Source: Panonychus citri
Lineage: Eukaryota > Arthropoda > Arachnida > Trombidiformes > Tetranychidae
Length of the DNA stretch: 64,000 nucleotides
Direction: 5' to 3'
NCBI RefSeq assembly: GCF_014898815.1
Contig: NW_026515549.1
Coordinates: 1,051,072 to 1,115,071, forward strand
Position numbers and translations under genes: made by a program. Position 1 is the stretch's first letter, and every line of letters begins with the position of its first letter. Shown piece by piece: positions 1-13,200 of this stretch. The notes under the pieces are model-generated. The model searched no databases. It saw nothing but the letters and a program-made list of their open reading frames with translations, and was not told where the DNA came from.

Positions 1-2
1 TA

Positions 3-1340
3 GGCAAAATACAGGAAAGAGGAATAAGGATAATATCATTCGCTGATGATTTAATAATACTGTCAACCAAGGAGAAGAAAGATGAGCATCTGATAGTGGT
101 TAGAGAAGAACTCGATAAAATCAATCTCTCAATCAATCCTAACAAAACGAAAATCATATCACATCCTGAAGCATCAATGGTTAAAGTAATTGGAAAGTAC
201 GTTGCCTACTCACTCCACCCTCAAAATCTCGGCATCATGATTAAAGAACACAATCCATCAATCAAACATCAACTTCAAATAATCAAAAAATTACCGACTC
301 ATTATCAGAGGATGACGATTAATGCTCATTACAGTTCATGTATGTATCACTTTGGCCCACATGCACTGTTTCGAAATCACAATTACCTGAATTTAATAGC
401 TAATCTTCAGAATGAAGTTAATCATCATTTAAGGAACGCGTTAAACTTGGATAAGTATACGTCATCTTGGGCTCCAATAATCTTATATAATATTGGAAAT
501 CCCTTATCTGTTTGGCTACAAGCAAATATAAAGGCGATTAAACGATCATCAAACGACTACAACAAATGGCCTATCCTCAAAGAGATGAAAAAACAAATTA
601 CCTTTAAAGAACCATCAAAGGTTGAAACAGAGAGTTTCTGGAAAAAGAAAGTTGAATATTCATCACTACCAAACGTCTTCTATACAATTGATGGTAATCA
701 GATAACTCTTGATGATGAACTGGTAATATATGAAACTGAAAACATCGAGCACAAAAATCATATTCTAGCAACGCACTTACTTGTAAATAAGCACAAAGAA
801 GACAATGTTAACTACAAGTTACCTGTGAACGTAATGAAATACCAAAAAGCTGCCACGACACTAGCCATCATAAAGATTGTCAGTTCACACAAAAAGGCCT
901 ACACTTGGACGGGTGAAACTATCGGAAACAAAGTAACAGATCAGCCAATCAAGAAAATAAAGATAAAAAACATGATAACCACACCAAAGGACATCGAGGA
1001 GGAGATCGTAGAAAAAACAGAAAAAATGACGATGGCTGTCAGAAAACCTTCCCTCTTTCACACTCTATTTCCACAGAGAATTGAGAAGGTGTACAATCTC
1101 TATCACGGGTACACTGTGGGAAAAATAGTAAAAATGTATTCCACACTCATGATGTTAATAAGAGACATTGATCAAAAAAAGAACAAAAAACGTCCTGAAT
1201 CCCACTACCTGAACACATGTAAATCCACCCAACATCTCCATATGAACGATTGGAACCTGTCTGAAGGAAAAGAAATCAAGGAAAAGATTGATAAAATTCA
1301 TGAAATTATTTTAATACTTGAGACCAAACTTGTAAACTGA
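3..1340 (+). CDS. Non-LTR retrotransposon reverse transcriptase, 3' part (5' end outside window)
   Basis: The frame is open from the first base of the window and stops with TGA at 1338-1340, giving about 445 residues of a longer protein. The key motif is FADDLIIL at 39-62, which fits the catalytic (F/Y)xDD box of reverse transcriptases, followed after about 30 residues by INPNKTKI, the usual motif after the palm core. The remaining 400 residues are basic thumb and C-terminal region. I see no RNase H, integrase, endonuclease or CCHC knuckle in this part, and no LTR follows. This suits a LINE-type element, but the clade cannot be named from this fragment. The frame has no stop over 1.3 kb, so the copy may be young. 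Confidence 0.8.
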   Translation, partial: GKIQERGIRIISFADDLIILSTKEKKDEHLIVVREELDKINLSINPNKTKIISHPEASMVKVIGKYVAYSLHPQNLGIMIKEHNPSIKHQLQIIKKLPTHYQRMTINAHYSSCMYHFGPHALFRNHNYLNLIANLQNEVNHHLRNALNLDKYTSSWAPIILYNIGNPLSVWLQANIKAIKRSSNDYNKWPILKEMKKQITFKEPSKVETESFWKKKVEYSSLPNVFYTIDGNQITLDDELVIYETENIEHKNHILATHLLVNKHKEDNVNYKLPVNVMKYQKAATTLAIIKIVSSHKKAYTWTGETIGNKVTDQPIKKIKIKNMITTPKDIEEEIVEKTEKMTMAVRKPSLFHTLFPQRIEKVYNLYHGYTVGKIVKMYSTLMMLIRDIDQKKNKKRPESHYLNTCKSTQHLHMNDWNLSEGKEIKEKIDKIHEIILILETKLVN

Positions 1341-1424
1341 GCGTGTAGCCCAGTGCCTTCGGGCGATTGGATTATGTCCAATGTAATGTTTGAAGCATTA
1401 ACCTCGTAAGGGGGGTCACTAAAT
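1341..1424 (+). mobile_element. Probable 3' UTR of the non-LTR retrotransposon
   Basis: The 85 bases after the stop codon are less A+T-rich than the DNA that follows and contain a short potential hairpin (GCCC near 1348, GGGC near 1361). The tract ends at a G-run followed by TCACTAAATG. A short 3' UTR with a hairpin is common in LINEs. The exact end is inferred from the change in base composition, because no poly(A) tail or target-site duplication is visible. Confidence 0.45.
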
Positions 1425-4400
1425 GAATATTTTCTTGTTTGATCTTTCTTAATATTACTTGTTATTATCTTGTGTTAATATTTGTTTTAATTTGAAATTG
1501 TTGGATGATTAAGTAAGAAAGATGAAAAGATTATCAATAGCAAAGGTTAGGATTAAAGTGATTGAAAAGTTTGATTGGTCATTTGATGTGATTTACACAA
1601 TCAAATGAATGGGATGTAAAGTAATCAAGATAATTTATAATAAGTGATAATTTATTTGAGAAAATAACACTGCAATAAATAATCTCAAGCTCTTTAATTA
1701 AACAGCAATTGATTGTATTTTATCAATAAATTAAGTGTCCAATCTTCGGGTAAAAGTTTTTCTTAGAAATTGATTACATTTGAACCAGAAAAACAAACAT
1801 TAAATTAATTACAATTTCTTGGTGTTTCAACGTGTTCCTTTCATGGTTAATCATTGAACTCGATTGTGGCCCATTAGAGTTTACATAAATTAAGTTTGAA
1901 TTGATTAAATTGATCTTCACCAATAAGATATTTGGATTCCTTAGGAAGATTATTATCATTTTGTATAAAGTATTTTCTTATTGTCAATATTATCAAAGGA
2001 TAATCTATGTTTTCACTGGATAAGCGATGATAACTAACTATTAATACATTTGAAGTTGTTTGTAACAATTTAATCAGCCACTTACATGAACTAAATCAAA
2101 ATAATCATCGTAATTATCAATCATAGGGAATAGTTTAAGGCAAGTAGTTTATTATACAACTTTTGAGACACAATAATTGTAACTTAAATTGAGCAATAAT
2201 CATCAATTAACGATCCAATTTGCAATAATAACTACACTATTAATTCAATAGTTAATTCACTTCAAGAAGTTACAACTCATCAATCAATTCGATGTGCTGG
2301 TAAATTTCATCGATTCCATTTATTATGAGTCTCATTCATGATAATTGATAAAAATTCTCTTATTTGATCTTGAGCAAGTTCTGTAAAAATTAGATTCCCG
2401 CATAAATGTTCAAATTAAAAGTGACAACTTTGAGATTTCGTTATAACGATTGGTACTTGCGTCCTTAATTTAACAATTGCTGGTCCATGATTTCGGTTTG
2501 GATTTGATTTGATTTCGTTACATCGCAAAACTAATGTACAAAAATAAGTACTTGAATCGAGTCTTCGAAAAGTGTCAAATCAAGAGAATTAAATCTTGAT
2601 AACAAAATGAAAATAAATTGATATTAATTGCAAAGATCATTTAATGAGTTGATGGAAACATTGATGAACTGAAATTCATTTTAATAGTATTTATATTAAT
2701 ATAAATGTAATACAATTTATCTTGAGGTGTTTAATCAACAATTTCTGATAAAAACTAAAACTTACGAAATTCATGTTAATCTATTTGACAATCAAATTGA
2801 TTATCAACCTCGCCGGTGGCCTTGTGACCTTCATTTGACTATCATGACTTTTGATTGCTCATCAAATGATGAAAATAATAAAATAAAATAAACACTATTA
2901 TCATAAAGGTGATAGTGAAAATAGCAAAACATTGATGAAAACCTGAATTAGAATGAAACTTTGATGATTAATTTAATATTGATTTCACTGATTCTAAAAT
3001 CTAAAACTGAATCTTAATTATCATGATGATCGTTTGATTATAACAATTTTCTAAGTGACCAGAAAACATCATTAAACATGATAACATGTTTACTTGGTCG
3101 CAATGAAGAGTCAGAACTATTACCAAAATAGCAATTGGCCCGAACCTTTTTCGGTGTTAATCAAGTTTCACTAGTTAATCAAACAGTTACTCTCATTAAT
3201 TTAATTTCTCTTTTTTATCTCAATTGATTTCCATTATCAAGTGGCCAGATTTCATGATAATTACTCTCATTATCTCACAATATTGATTGGGTACAAATTT
3301 TCATTAACAGTTAAAGTAAAAATGAATTATTATTTTTAATTTTAAACGCATTCTAAATATTAATCCAGTTAAATTATATATAAATTGATTCACTTGATGT
3401 CTAATTAATATTTTAACTGGAACTGTTTCATTTGAAGTAATCACTTGAGATTCAACCATCAACATAAAACTTCAATCAAGTTACCAGAAAACACACCTTT
3501 AAGTTAAATCAGTTTACTAATTTACTTAATTGTAGGAAGTTAGATTATTAATAATCGTAATCGTTGTGGGCTCATTTGCAACCCACTTTTCATCAGTGAT
3601 CAACATCTCATCTGTCTATTTGACCTCTATTTATATTTTCATGTCGAATAATTAATTTCACTTCATCTTAATTACAATTAACCTTAATCAATTGCTAATT
3701 TTATTAAATATTCAAAAATCACGCCTGAAAAACAGCAACCAAAACAAAGTTGAACATTTTTGTTTACAATCAGTAAACAATCATGATGATTAAGTTAATT
3801 GATAACTTGTCAAAATAAAAGTAACAAGATTATTAAATATGAGTCTTAATCAATCAGAAAAAGTGGATGAACAAATTTAATTGACGTTAGTTGGTTTTCT
3901 GATTGATTGATTGAGTTAATCAAATGATGATTGAAGATGAGGATTAATATAACGGACACAGAAAGGTCAACATGATATTGTCAACCTTGACATTGGAGAT
4001 AAAGTTTGAATGAAGATTAAGTAAGATTAGTAAAGATTAAGGAAGATAAAAAGTGTCATCAATTTTATATAAAAATCTCAAAGTTTTCTCATCTTTTTGA
4101 CTTTTTCAGTTTTTTGTCGAACCATTTGATTAATGATGATTTTATTAACTTGTTAAGACAACAATTAATGAGAAAAGATTGTAATCAGTTATGATAATCT
4201 TGCAAACACATACAACTAGTACTTTAAATTTCATCTAATAATGAGATAATTTGATGAACGATGAAAACCTTTACATTATCATGGGAATAAAACGAGACAA
4301 TTAGATGAATACAGTTGAATAACCAAAGAGAAACGATCACAATTAATTGACAATAACAATTGTTTCCGTATTTAAGGTCCTTTCGCTTCCGTGTAAAATC

Positions 4401-5231
4401 AATTGTGGTAATCAGTTCTTTGAGAAGATGAACAGAAATGATTTACTGATTGAAGTTTTTTTCGATAAAACTTTGATAATCATGTAAATTTTTCGTTATA
4501 ATTTTGATCAACAGAAATCGAATAAGAGAAAATTGGTTTCCAATGACCGTTGATTGACCAAATTCAATCGATTTCTCTTATTATCTTAATATTCACCATT
4601 ACGATTATTGTTTTCGTCATCAGTTTGCTCTCAATAAATTGGGTTAGTCCTGAAGCGAAAGAAAATTGTAAATGTTAATAATCTGCCGAAATTCAATTGA
4701 TTATTATTATCCGTTGATCTTAATTGTGTCTATATCTCAAAATATCTCAATAATATCAAATGCTAATCATGTTGATCTTTAGTAATGTTTTTGTTTTTAT
4801 TTGTTTACCTGTTCAATTGATTTCATAACCGCGATGTTTACATGATCATCTACAGAATCATTATCGTTATCACAGAATCAGAATCAGAATCATCGAGTGA
4901 CACCTTTTTCCTTCTCCCTGGTTTGGGTTGACAATTTTCTCTCTCTACGGTTCAGCTAATCTGCTAACAATTAAATTCATCATCAATATTATAACAATTA
5001 TATTCATCATTTGTATTATTAGTATCGTAATTAAGATTGATTCATTCACTTTTCTCGATTTGTATTGTAACTGTCAACTCAATTCATGAGATTGATTCAC
5101 TAATTGTTTAAAGGTCATGAAGATATAATAATAATCATTTGCACCATCATCGTTCAGTCAACTAATCATATTAACCATCAAAAAAAAAATTCAGATTATA
5201 TTAAGAAAAAGTAACAAACTAATCTTGATTA

Positions 5232-5249
5232 TCTCTCTCTCTCTCTCTT
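5232..5249 (+). repeat. (TC)n microsatellite
   Basis: Perfect TC dinucleotide run of about nine units in the gene-poor region. Confidence 0.9.
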
Positions 5250-6517
5250 AATCATATCAATATAATAATAAAACAATAATGGATTAGCTTCATGGTTGAG
5301 TTAATTGTTAACCACATTTCAATGATAACTAATATGTTTCAAGTACAAACGAATAATTTAATTAATCCAATCCAATTGTGAATACAGATGAAACATTTTC
5401 CCTATCAATTTAATCAAGAACACTTTGAACTAATCAGAACTAAACTATTAATATCAATGATGATGTTGGAATAATCAAATTCATTCAATGTTTCCTTGGC
5501 TCGATGAACTTTTCTTTCCAAAAAATATCATAACAATTGACACTATTCTTATAATCAATTATCGTGATCATTTCTTCAGGTATTTTCATGACAATCTCGA
5601 TGAATAACAAGTGAATGAATGTTTCTGTCGACACCAAGGAAACGAAAGTGAAAACGATTATCATGGTGTTATTTTCTTATGAGGTGATGAGCAGCATTTT
5701 AAATCAGTGAATGAAACATGATTCTAATCGCGTTGGTTTAGTGGACGTTTGAACGTTTATTTTTAGTTTGGACGCTTTATAATTACATCAAATACCAAAT
5801 AATGAAAATTTGGATAATTAAGTTTATTAAGTGAAAACATGAATGACTTGTAATAAATAATTTTCACCTTTTCCGTTATTTTAAAGTTAAAATTATTTAC
5901 TATCATAATGATTATGATTAAAGGTAATAAAGGATGATTAACATTTACTTTATCTCAAATGAATCCATTCATTTTTATTTTTATTTTTCTATTTTTTTTC
6001 TGATTCTGTTTATTGTTTGATTTTTTTGTTTATTTGTTTATTTGTATGCTGGTTGATTGTGTTCAGGTAAACATCAAACTGTGAACAGTTTTACAGGTAA
6101 ATCTTGTGGCTATTTGTAATTCAAAGGAAGGGTCAGATTATATTTGATTAAGAATAAGAATAAGATTATCTTAAGTTTATTCGTGAAATGATCATGTTGT
6201 TATCTGTCTGATGGTTTCTCTTGAATCTTTTTTTTTTTCTCAATTCAATTGTTCCTGGTAAATGGCTCTTCTTTTTTTTTCTTAATGAGTTGAATTGGGT
6301 TGATGATGAGGATAAGGATAAGGATGATCTGGTTTATTGTCCAGGCTTCAATGAATATGATCTTGAATGACAACAACAATTGAAACCGAATCTATTTGAC
6401 TCAAATCCAAGAATCAATGCCAAGTTTAAATATTCTGAACACTGTCTCAAATCAAGACGGATTATTGTCTTTCTCATGGTCATTATTTTATCCACCGAGT
6501 CACATGATTTTCATCTG

Positions 6518-6538
6518 TCATCATCATCATCATCATCA
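6518..6538 (+). repeat. (TCA)n microsatellite
   Basis: Seven TCA units in a row. Confidence 0.9.
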
Positions 6539-7097
6539 TGGAAAAAGACACAACATCTTCATTTAATCTGATTGTGAGATATGTTATTTACCTGTCAAAA
6601 TGATGATCAATAAAAGCAAGAAAATTGAACATTTTCAATACCCTAAACTGCCCCTTTGTTGAGTCTCTATTCAAGTTCACCTTGACCCAGTGCCCCTTAA
6701 GGTCAGTCGAAACGAAGCATGAAAAGATTAACGAAATACAATTTTCAGTAGATTTAAAAGTTTTGCGTGTTAATCTGAAAATTGAGTGAAAATTGAGGTT
6801 GATTAAGTGATGGACATGCTAGAAATTATTACTGACCATTACTTTGATTTCGAATTATAATAATAATTATTTTCTCTTTTGTTTCTATTTTATCCTTTCC
6901 ATCTCCTCCTTTATCATCATTTTCCCTTCTCTCTCTCTTCCTCCTCTCTCATCATCTTTTTATTATAATCTTTTCTTACCAAAGCAATGATAACATTTCA
7001 AAGAATCAGAATCACACCAATGGATAACGAACATTAAGAAACCAGTCTGTCCATCAACAAACTGGTTTTTAAGACACAATCTTTTCTCTTACTTTTC

Positions 7098-7114
7098 CAT
7101 CATCATCATCATCA
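7098..7114 (+). repeat. (CAT)n microsatellite in pyrimidine-rich tract
   Basis: Five to six CAT units inside a pyrimidine-rich stretch (about 6890-7250) of TTC, TCC and TCT runs. Confidence 0.85.
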
Positions 7115-7983
7115 TTTTCTTCATCTTCATCTTCATCTTCCTTCTTTTCTCCACAAGAAACAGTTTTTTTATACATTTTACTCTTTTACTTTATTCTCAA
7201 CCCTGTTACCTTTTTTTTTACAATATCTTAAGATTAATTCTGATTCTGGTTACTTTTTCCATCTAAAGATCATCATGAGGTGGAAAAAGTTGCATTGAGT
7301 TTCCAGAAAGAAAGAGAAGACAAATTCTCGTCTAATAGTATTGGTCATGAGTACGATAACCTTCTAATGTTTGTTCTTTCTTTTCTTTCTCTCCCATTTT
7401 CTTCATCACCAGCATCCCCTCCCTCTCCTCCTTCTCTCTCCCGCTCACCAAACTTCATCATTTCGTTTGATTCTCAACCAAATGAATGTTGATCTTGTTT
7501 CACAAGTAATAGTGACCTCCATACTTTTGCTCCGTTATGCTTATTGTTTGAATTATTATTTCTACTCTGTAACCAGCATCATCATGTGTTCATGAGAAAT
7601 ACACAAATTCATTGAGTCTTTTCAGACAAATTACAACAAAATTCAACAACTTTTTCCCTACAAAATATAAGTTTATGTTTCTAAAGTTAAGCATCTTCTC
7701 TACTCTCAACTCGCTCTGTTTATCAAATTGACCAAAAAGGAATTGAATTAATTAAAAGCCATAAAATGGACAAGGCAATGTGACCAATTGTGTTTGGAAA
7801 ATTGTGTTATATTAATATTGTTGATAACGGAACAGTTTCTGAGAAAAACTCACCAAAATCTTCAACAAGTTTAACATCATACGAAAAGCAGGTTATTGAA
7901 GATCGTAAATGAAACGGTAAATCCTGTTCTGAGTTAAGTGTTAATTGTTAAAATCTGGTCCATCAATTAGTTAATTGTTGAAA

Positions 7984-10251
7984 ATGGGAAACAACAATGG
8001 CAAAAACACATCAGGACAATACAATAATCGACCTCATTCTGTTCTTGGTGTTCGAGGTGATGAGCGATACACTTTGACAGATCCTGATGTACTTTCCCGT
8101 TATTATCACTCACCTTCTCTTCACCCTCACCCTCATCACCTTTCTCCACATTCACATCACTCTAATCAAGATAAATTAGCTAATAAGATATCCGGTAAAG
8201 CTATTCTTCCTCCTCTGCCAAGATCACATTCGTTTCATCAAATCCTCCGACCCACTGAAAATGGGGTTAACCTTATTCAGAAAGGGACCATTCGAGGTAT
8301 CGATCACCATCGTCATCATAATTCAGGCAAAGAGTTATTATTAACTCCACCCGATGATATACTTAATCCTGAGTTAAATGCAATATTACGTGAAAGAAGG
8401 TGTAAAAGTGAAGCTGATCTACTGGGCGACGGAGATATTGATGATACAACTGCCCAAGAAGATAAGTCAACATCCGATAAAAGCACCGAGAGATCGATTG
8501 AAGGATTAAGAAAGGGTTTAGGTAACGGAGTGGCAGCGAGGATCCAGCGTGCGAAGTATAAAGCACCAGCACCACCAGTTCCAGTTAATCGAATGACAAA
8601 TGATGCACCAAATGGGAACAATAATAATGAATACAATCCAATTCGGTCTAATGGTGATCTTAAAATGTCATCTTCATCCATGATGTTCATTTATTCAGAT
8701 TCAAATAATCGAGATAGTAAAAGGAGTTTACAAGCCAAAGAAAAGTCAACGCCATCAGCTGATTCGAATAAATCTAAATTAGGTTTAATCCGTCGGTTAA
8801 GTGATAAATCATATTTTCCTATTGGTCGTAGTTCGAGTGCCAAGAATTGTCCAGAATTGAATAATTCGTCAACACATAAAGACAATTTTGTTCTGTTACC
8901 CAGATTAAAGGGATCACCTTCACCCAATTTCGACTCGAATCATGGAAAAAGAGACGATCGATACACCAACTACGACGAAATGAACTGTCACATTTATCCA
9001 GAATCAAACGAACCTTCACTCAATGAAATAAACGATTTCATTGCTAAAGAATTGGCTTTGAGATCATCTGTCAATGATTCTCCCAATGGGATGAGCGATA
9101 AAGATCAAGGAGCAAGTGATGCAAATGAAAATGGTCGACGAGGAGTAAGCAAAATGTTCAAAAGAGATAAAATGAACGATAAAAATAATCGATTAATTTC
9201 TGGTTCAAACGAACAGCTAATTAAAAATACTAAGCCAACCCAATTACCGCCGGTGTTTGATGACAATTTCATCTTAAAACGGACAACTCCAAATGCTGGA
9301 CTAAACCAAGACTCGAGAGGCTACAATGGACCGAACGGGATCAGTAATAAGAAAGCACTTGATCTTTATCCATCAAAGATTAACAATTATGAGTTTGACA
9401 GAAACAAATACAATCAAGAAGGTCAAATGTCACCTAAACTTGGAATATCAAATATGATGTCAAATAAAACTCGTGCTCACCAGAATCTAAATGGTCCAAT
9501 CAACCACAATATTCAGTCCAATCACCATTCTTATCATCTTGACGGATTAATTGGTCCAGACCGATTACTTAATTGTTCATCTCCTTCCTCACCAGATTAT
9601 CAACGATCATCCAACCATAATCAAAGACAATCATCAGCAAATCATCGATCCCAATGGATCTTAGGAAACTATCCAAGAGAAACCACACCAATTTCGTTGT
9701 CATCATCTCCCTCAGTTCCACCTCCTCCTCCTCCTACTCTTCCATTCATCTCTGGTGATTGTTCAAATCTCTCTTCAAATAGAAAAGAGGAAAGTATCAC
9801 TCGATTGGACTCTTTGAAACACCTTAATCACTCATCGATCAGTGACAGCGCCAATTATTCAGATGAAGATGATGAAGAAGAGATTAAGGTTGTTCTTAAA
9901 CCTTATCTTCCACCACCTCGTCGTTTACCCTTCAACGAAGAGCCAATAATCATAGTTGATGATCTGTTCAATAGCGACGATAACAATGTAAATAAGTGTC
10001 CACCATTATCATCGAATCGTCAACAATGTTGGACTCCGATGGAAGACTTGACAAGCTCAGAAGAGGAAGATCTTGATGAAGACGATGATGATGGAATTCA
10101 TTGTGACCCACAATCAGAAGATGAAGATGGATTGAATAAGAGAGATGTTAGAGAGCTGATTAACGACTATAATACAAGATTCACCCTAAAGAATCAGCTG
10201 AGAACCATAATTCAGAATAATAAATTAAGATCATCACAAGGATATCCTTAA
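7984..10251 (+). CDS. Intronless 755-aa disordered protein, putatively N-myristoylated; function unknown
   Basis: The first in-frame ATG is at 7984 and sits in a good context (AAAATGG). The protein begins MGNNNGKN: Gly at position 2 and small residues at 5-6 fit an N-myristoylation signal, suggesting attachment to the inner face of a membrane. The rest is mostly low-complexity: His-rich near residues 40-65, basic and Ser-rich blocks, PAPPVPVN near residue 200, a run of six prolines near 9717-9740, then acidic Asp/Glu runs near 9860-9890 and 10060-10130. Conserved-looking islands are RERRCKSEADLL (about residue 135) and PPPRRLPFNEEPIIIVDD (about residue 645). No catalytic domain is visible. 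It looks like a cortical scaffold or adaptor, but I do not recognise the family. A poly(A) signal AATAAA lies at 10404-10409. More 5' exons are possible but not needed. Confidence 0.75.
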   Translation: MGNNNGKNTSGQYNNRPHSVLGVRGDERYTLTDPDVLSRYYHSPSLHPHPHHLSPHSHHSNQDKLANKISGKAILPPLPRSHSFHQILRPTENGVNLIQKGTIRGIDHHRHHNSGKELLLTPPDDILNPELNAILRERRCKSEADLLGDGDIDDTTAQEDKSTSDKSTERSIEGLRKGLGNGVAARIQRAKYKAPAPPVPVNRMTNDAPNGNNNNEYNPIRSNGDLKMSSSSMMFIYSDSNNRDSKRSLQAKEKSTPSADSNKSKLGLIRRLSDKSYFPIGRSSSAKNCPELNNSSTHKDNFVLLPRLKGSPSPNFDSNHGKRDDRYTNYDEMNCHIYPESNEPSLNEINDFIAKELALRSSVNDSPNGMSDKDQGASDANENGRRGVSKMFKRDKMNDKNNRLISGSNEQLIKNTKPTQLPPVFDDNFILKRTTPNAGLNQDSRGYNGPNGISNKKALDLYPSKINNYEFDRNKYNQEGQMSPKLGISNMMSNKTRAHQNLNGPINHNIQSNHHSYHLDGLIGPDRLLNCSSPSSPDYQRSSNHNQRQSSANHRSQWILGNYPRETTPISLSSSPSVPPPPPPTLPFISGDCSNLSSNRKEESITRLDSLKHLNHSSISDSANYSDEDDEEEIKVVLKPYLPPPRRLPFNEEPIIIVDDLFNSDDNNVNKCPPLSSNRQQCWTPMEDLTSSEEEDLDEDDDDGIHCDPQSEDEDGLNKRDVRELINDYNTRFTLKNQLRTIIQNNKLRSSQGYP

Positions 10252-13200
10252 TATCCTTAATTGTGATCAAACTATCCAATTAACTTAAACTGTTATCCTT
10301 TAATTTTATTTAATAATATCCTTCGTTATTTACATTCACTTATATTATCAATTTTTGGCTTAATTGTTCAATCATATTCACCTGACCAGATTAATTTAAT
10401 CTCAATAAACTTTTTTGTTTTTGTTTTCATTGGACTCAAACTTATTTCCTATGATGGTTGAACCTTGCAGGTTAATTTCATGAGAATCCATTTGATATAA
10501 TTAACTCGTTTACAATCAAATTAATGTTTCATTATGTTATTAATTGTATTACGGATTACGGATAGAAAGTATTAGATTAAAATTTGTAGCAATTAAATTT
10601 GCTTGACCATTTCGGTCAAGTAACTTGAAAAACAATGACTGACACAATCAGATATTTGATTACAGTTATTCATGTAATTTGTTCAGCACTAATCAACAAC
10701 AATGAAAATGATTATTTGATAAACTCATAATCAAATTCATGATCTAATTACTAACAAACATTTAGTCATTTTTGTGCAAATTCATTTAAAGTTCAGATTA
10801 AATTGATGGATAGAGAAAAGATCAACTTTCATTGATGAAAAAACTGTTAGTTAATTGTGAATGAGTATAAAGTCAATTTCCTTCTTTGATTATCTTCCTT
10901 TATTTTTTAATCAATTTAATCAACAAGACTGACCAATCCTTCAATTGTATTAATTTCATCCAATATCAACCCTAATTTGTTTACGCCATTAAAATGAGAA
11001 ATAGAAAAGTAGAAACAAAATTTGATTGATTGGTTGTGGACAGAACTTAATCTAATGATTAGCTGATTAAATAATACACTAATTGACCTAATTAAGATTA
11101 GCCCAATGTTAGTTACTGATTAGGAAGCTAAACTTGATTAATAGAATGATTGATCTCTTTATTGTTTTATTCTAATTTTTCCTTCCCATTGTTGTATCTT
11201 TAATATCGTTTTGGTTATAATAATAACTTGAAGAGATCGCCTTTGGATCCACTGAGGTCAGAAAGATGACCTTAACCCTTGACAATCTCGATTGGATTCC
11301 AAGTCGAATCATGAACTTGATTAACTTGCGCTTTTATATAATTAGAAAAAGGAGATTCTCAATCTTTGGTGAGTTATTTAATAGGAAGATGGAAGTTCTC
11401 GGTTCAGTAGCTGATAAAATAGTTTTATTACTCATTCCCCCTGAAAATGCCCATGAAACTATTGATCGTTTGATATTTATTAGTATATTTGAGTTAATGA
11501 TTCGGACGATCAAAGGTTAAGTGTATTGATGGATTTTCGGTAACCGGAAATAAGATTAAAAGAGATCCTGATATTAAATCGCTTGAAAGTTAAATCTTAT
11601 TTTTCTATGTATCCATTGTGTCAACACTCATTCAAAAAGTGAATCAATTGTAAACAATTTATCTTATCAAATTGAAAATATTGTGCAATTATCATGAATC
11701 AAAGTTTTCTTTTTTCGGTTTACCTTTGCCAGAAAAAAAGTGATACTTGAAATCACGTAATCATTTCAATGGTTGCAGATGAATAGTCTTTGGTTGAGAT
11801 GATTATGGTCACAATTACTTTTAATGTTCATTCAAACGAAACCTGTGAAGTCTTTATCATGCTCATCAGATAGAAATTCAGTTTATAAACTCATTGAATT
11901 GACAATTTTTTCTTATTTTTAATGAAAAATTTGAAACAACAAGTTGGATCGACACTTTTTTAATTAATGATCACCAACCATTGGATAGAAGATTCAAAAT
12001 TGAATGGATTTGTAACCCTTCATACCCGTTCATGGATAATGAAGTCGGATGTTAATTGTTCATTTTATTAATGTTAAGATTGAAAAGAAATCACATATGA
12101 ATCAAAACAATCTGTTGATTGTTTTTTCATGACTATCATGAGATTATTACCAATACTGATCACTATTTATTGAAAGAATTAAAAACAAGAGCAGAATAAT
12201 TAACTGTAATTAAGTGTACGAAGAGTTGATAGCTGCCAAAATTTGGAAATAATTAAAAAATTCAAGTATTATTAGCAATTAATTGCTCTTATTTAATTAT
12301 AGTTTTAACTCTAATTATTGAGTAAAGTTGGAAATTCAGTAATGGCGATTGAGGTGTTTAGTTTAGAGGAACAATTAGATTTAATTGTAACAATAATTAT
12401 CGTTTTATAATTAAGGCGTTCATATCCAATTGCTACAAAAGATAACATCATCGTCTCTGTCTCGTGGCCTTCATATCATGAGATAAGTTGTGATGTTTAT
12501 TATATCATCAATCAATCGATAACTTAAATTTGCTACTAATAAACAGGTTCCAATGATTATCGCAATTTGAATTGTTATCAAGAGCAAAATCAACATCCAC
12601 CAACGAAGGCACAAGAACATCAACTGAATGGTTCAAGATAAACTTTCAAATAAAATTGTTTGTTCACTGTAAATGCTGAATAAAATTCATCAATGAAATT
12701 AAAGGATAAACATCTTCCTGATTGCTGGCTAATTAACAATTTATCATTGCATGATTTACGATCTATGATAATCATGAATTCTCCAGGCATCAGGAATCAC
12801 CTTCAGTTTATAACAAATAAAAGATTTGAATGAAACGATTTGGCCAAAAACACTCAACTGTAATAGTGGTCATTCATTCAGGTCATTCGGGTCATTTTGA
12901 CTACAATTTAATTGACTCGTTTTGTTTTTAAACAACAATATGATAATTTTTGATGAAAATTAATTAAATATTATTAATAATTATTATAATACAGGTAAAC
13001 AAGTTTCCTTTACAAAATTTCAATTTGATTTAATTTAGTTTCTTTTGAATTAATTAGCTTTGTTTCATTGTATGGATGATGATGGTTAATTAAATTGCTA
13101 TAGAGTAACAATTAATTCACTTACTAGGATAATTTAAATTGTTTCAATTTAGAAAACATTTTGATTCAATAAACATAAACAAAATAAAGTTTAATCAAAT

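Larger units (their letters stand above)
1425..7983. other. Long intergenic / upstream region, no gene recognised
   Basis: About 6.5 kb of A+T-rich DNA with stops in all frames at short spacing. It may contain 5' exons, introns or enhancers of the gene that starts at 7984; pyrimidine-rich stretches at 5990-6080, 6230-6280 and 6890-7250 could be intron 3' ends or low-complexity DNA. Small open frames at 6380-6571 and 7280-7595 encode Ser/Pro/Phe-rich low-complexity peptides and are judged non-coding. Confidence 0.5.

Noticed and set aside
7280..7595. Two overlapping open frames rich in Ser, Pro, Phe and Leu
   Set aside because: They follow the local pyrimidine-rich tract and have low-complexity composition; not a real protein.
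8316..8690. 124-codon minus-strand frame
   Set aside because: Antisense shadow of the 755-aa protein gene.
11266..11520. 84-codon plus-strand open frame starting with ATG
   Set aside because: No similarity or domain recognised, no signal peptide, no clear promoter or splice context; this length can arise by chance.
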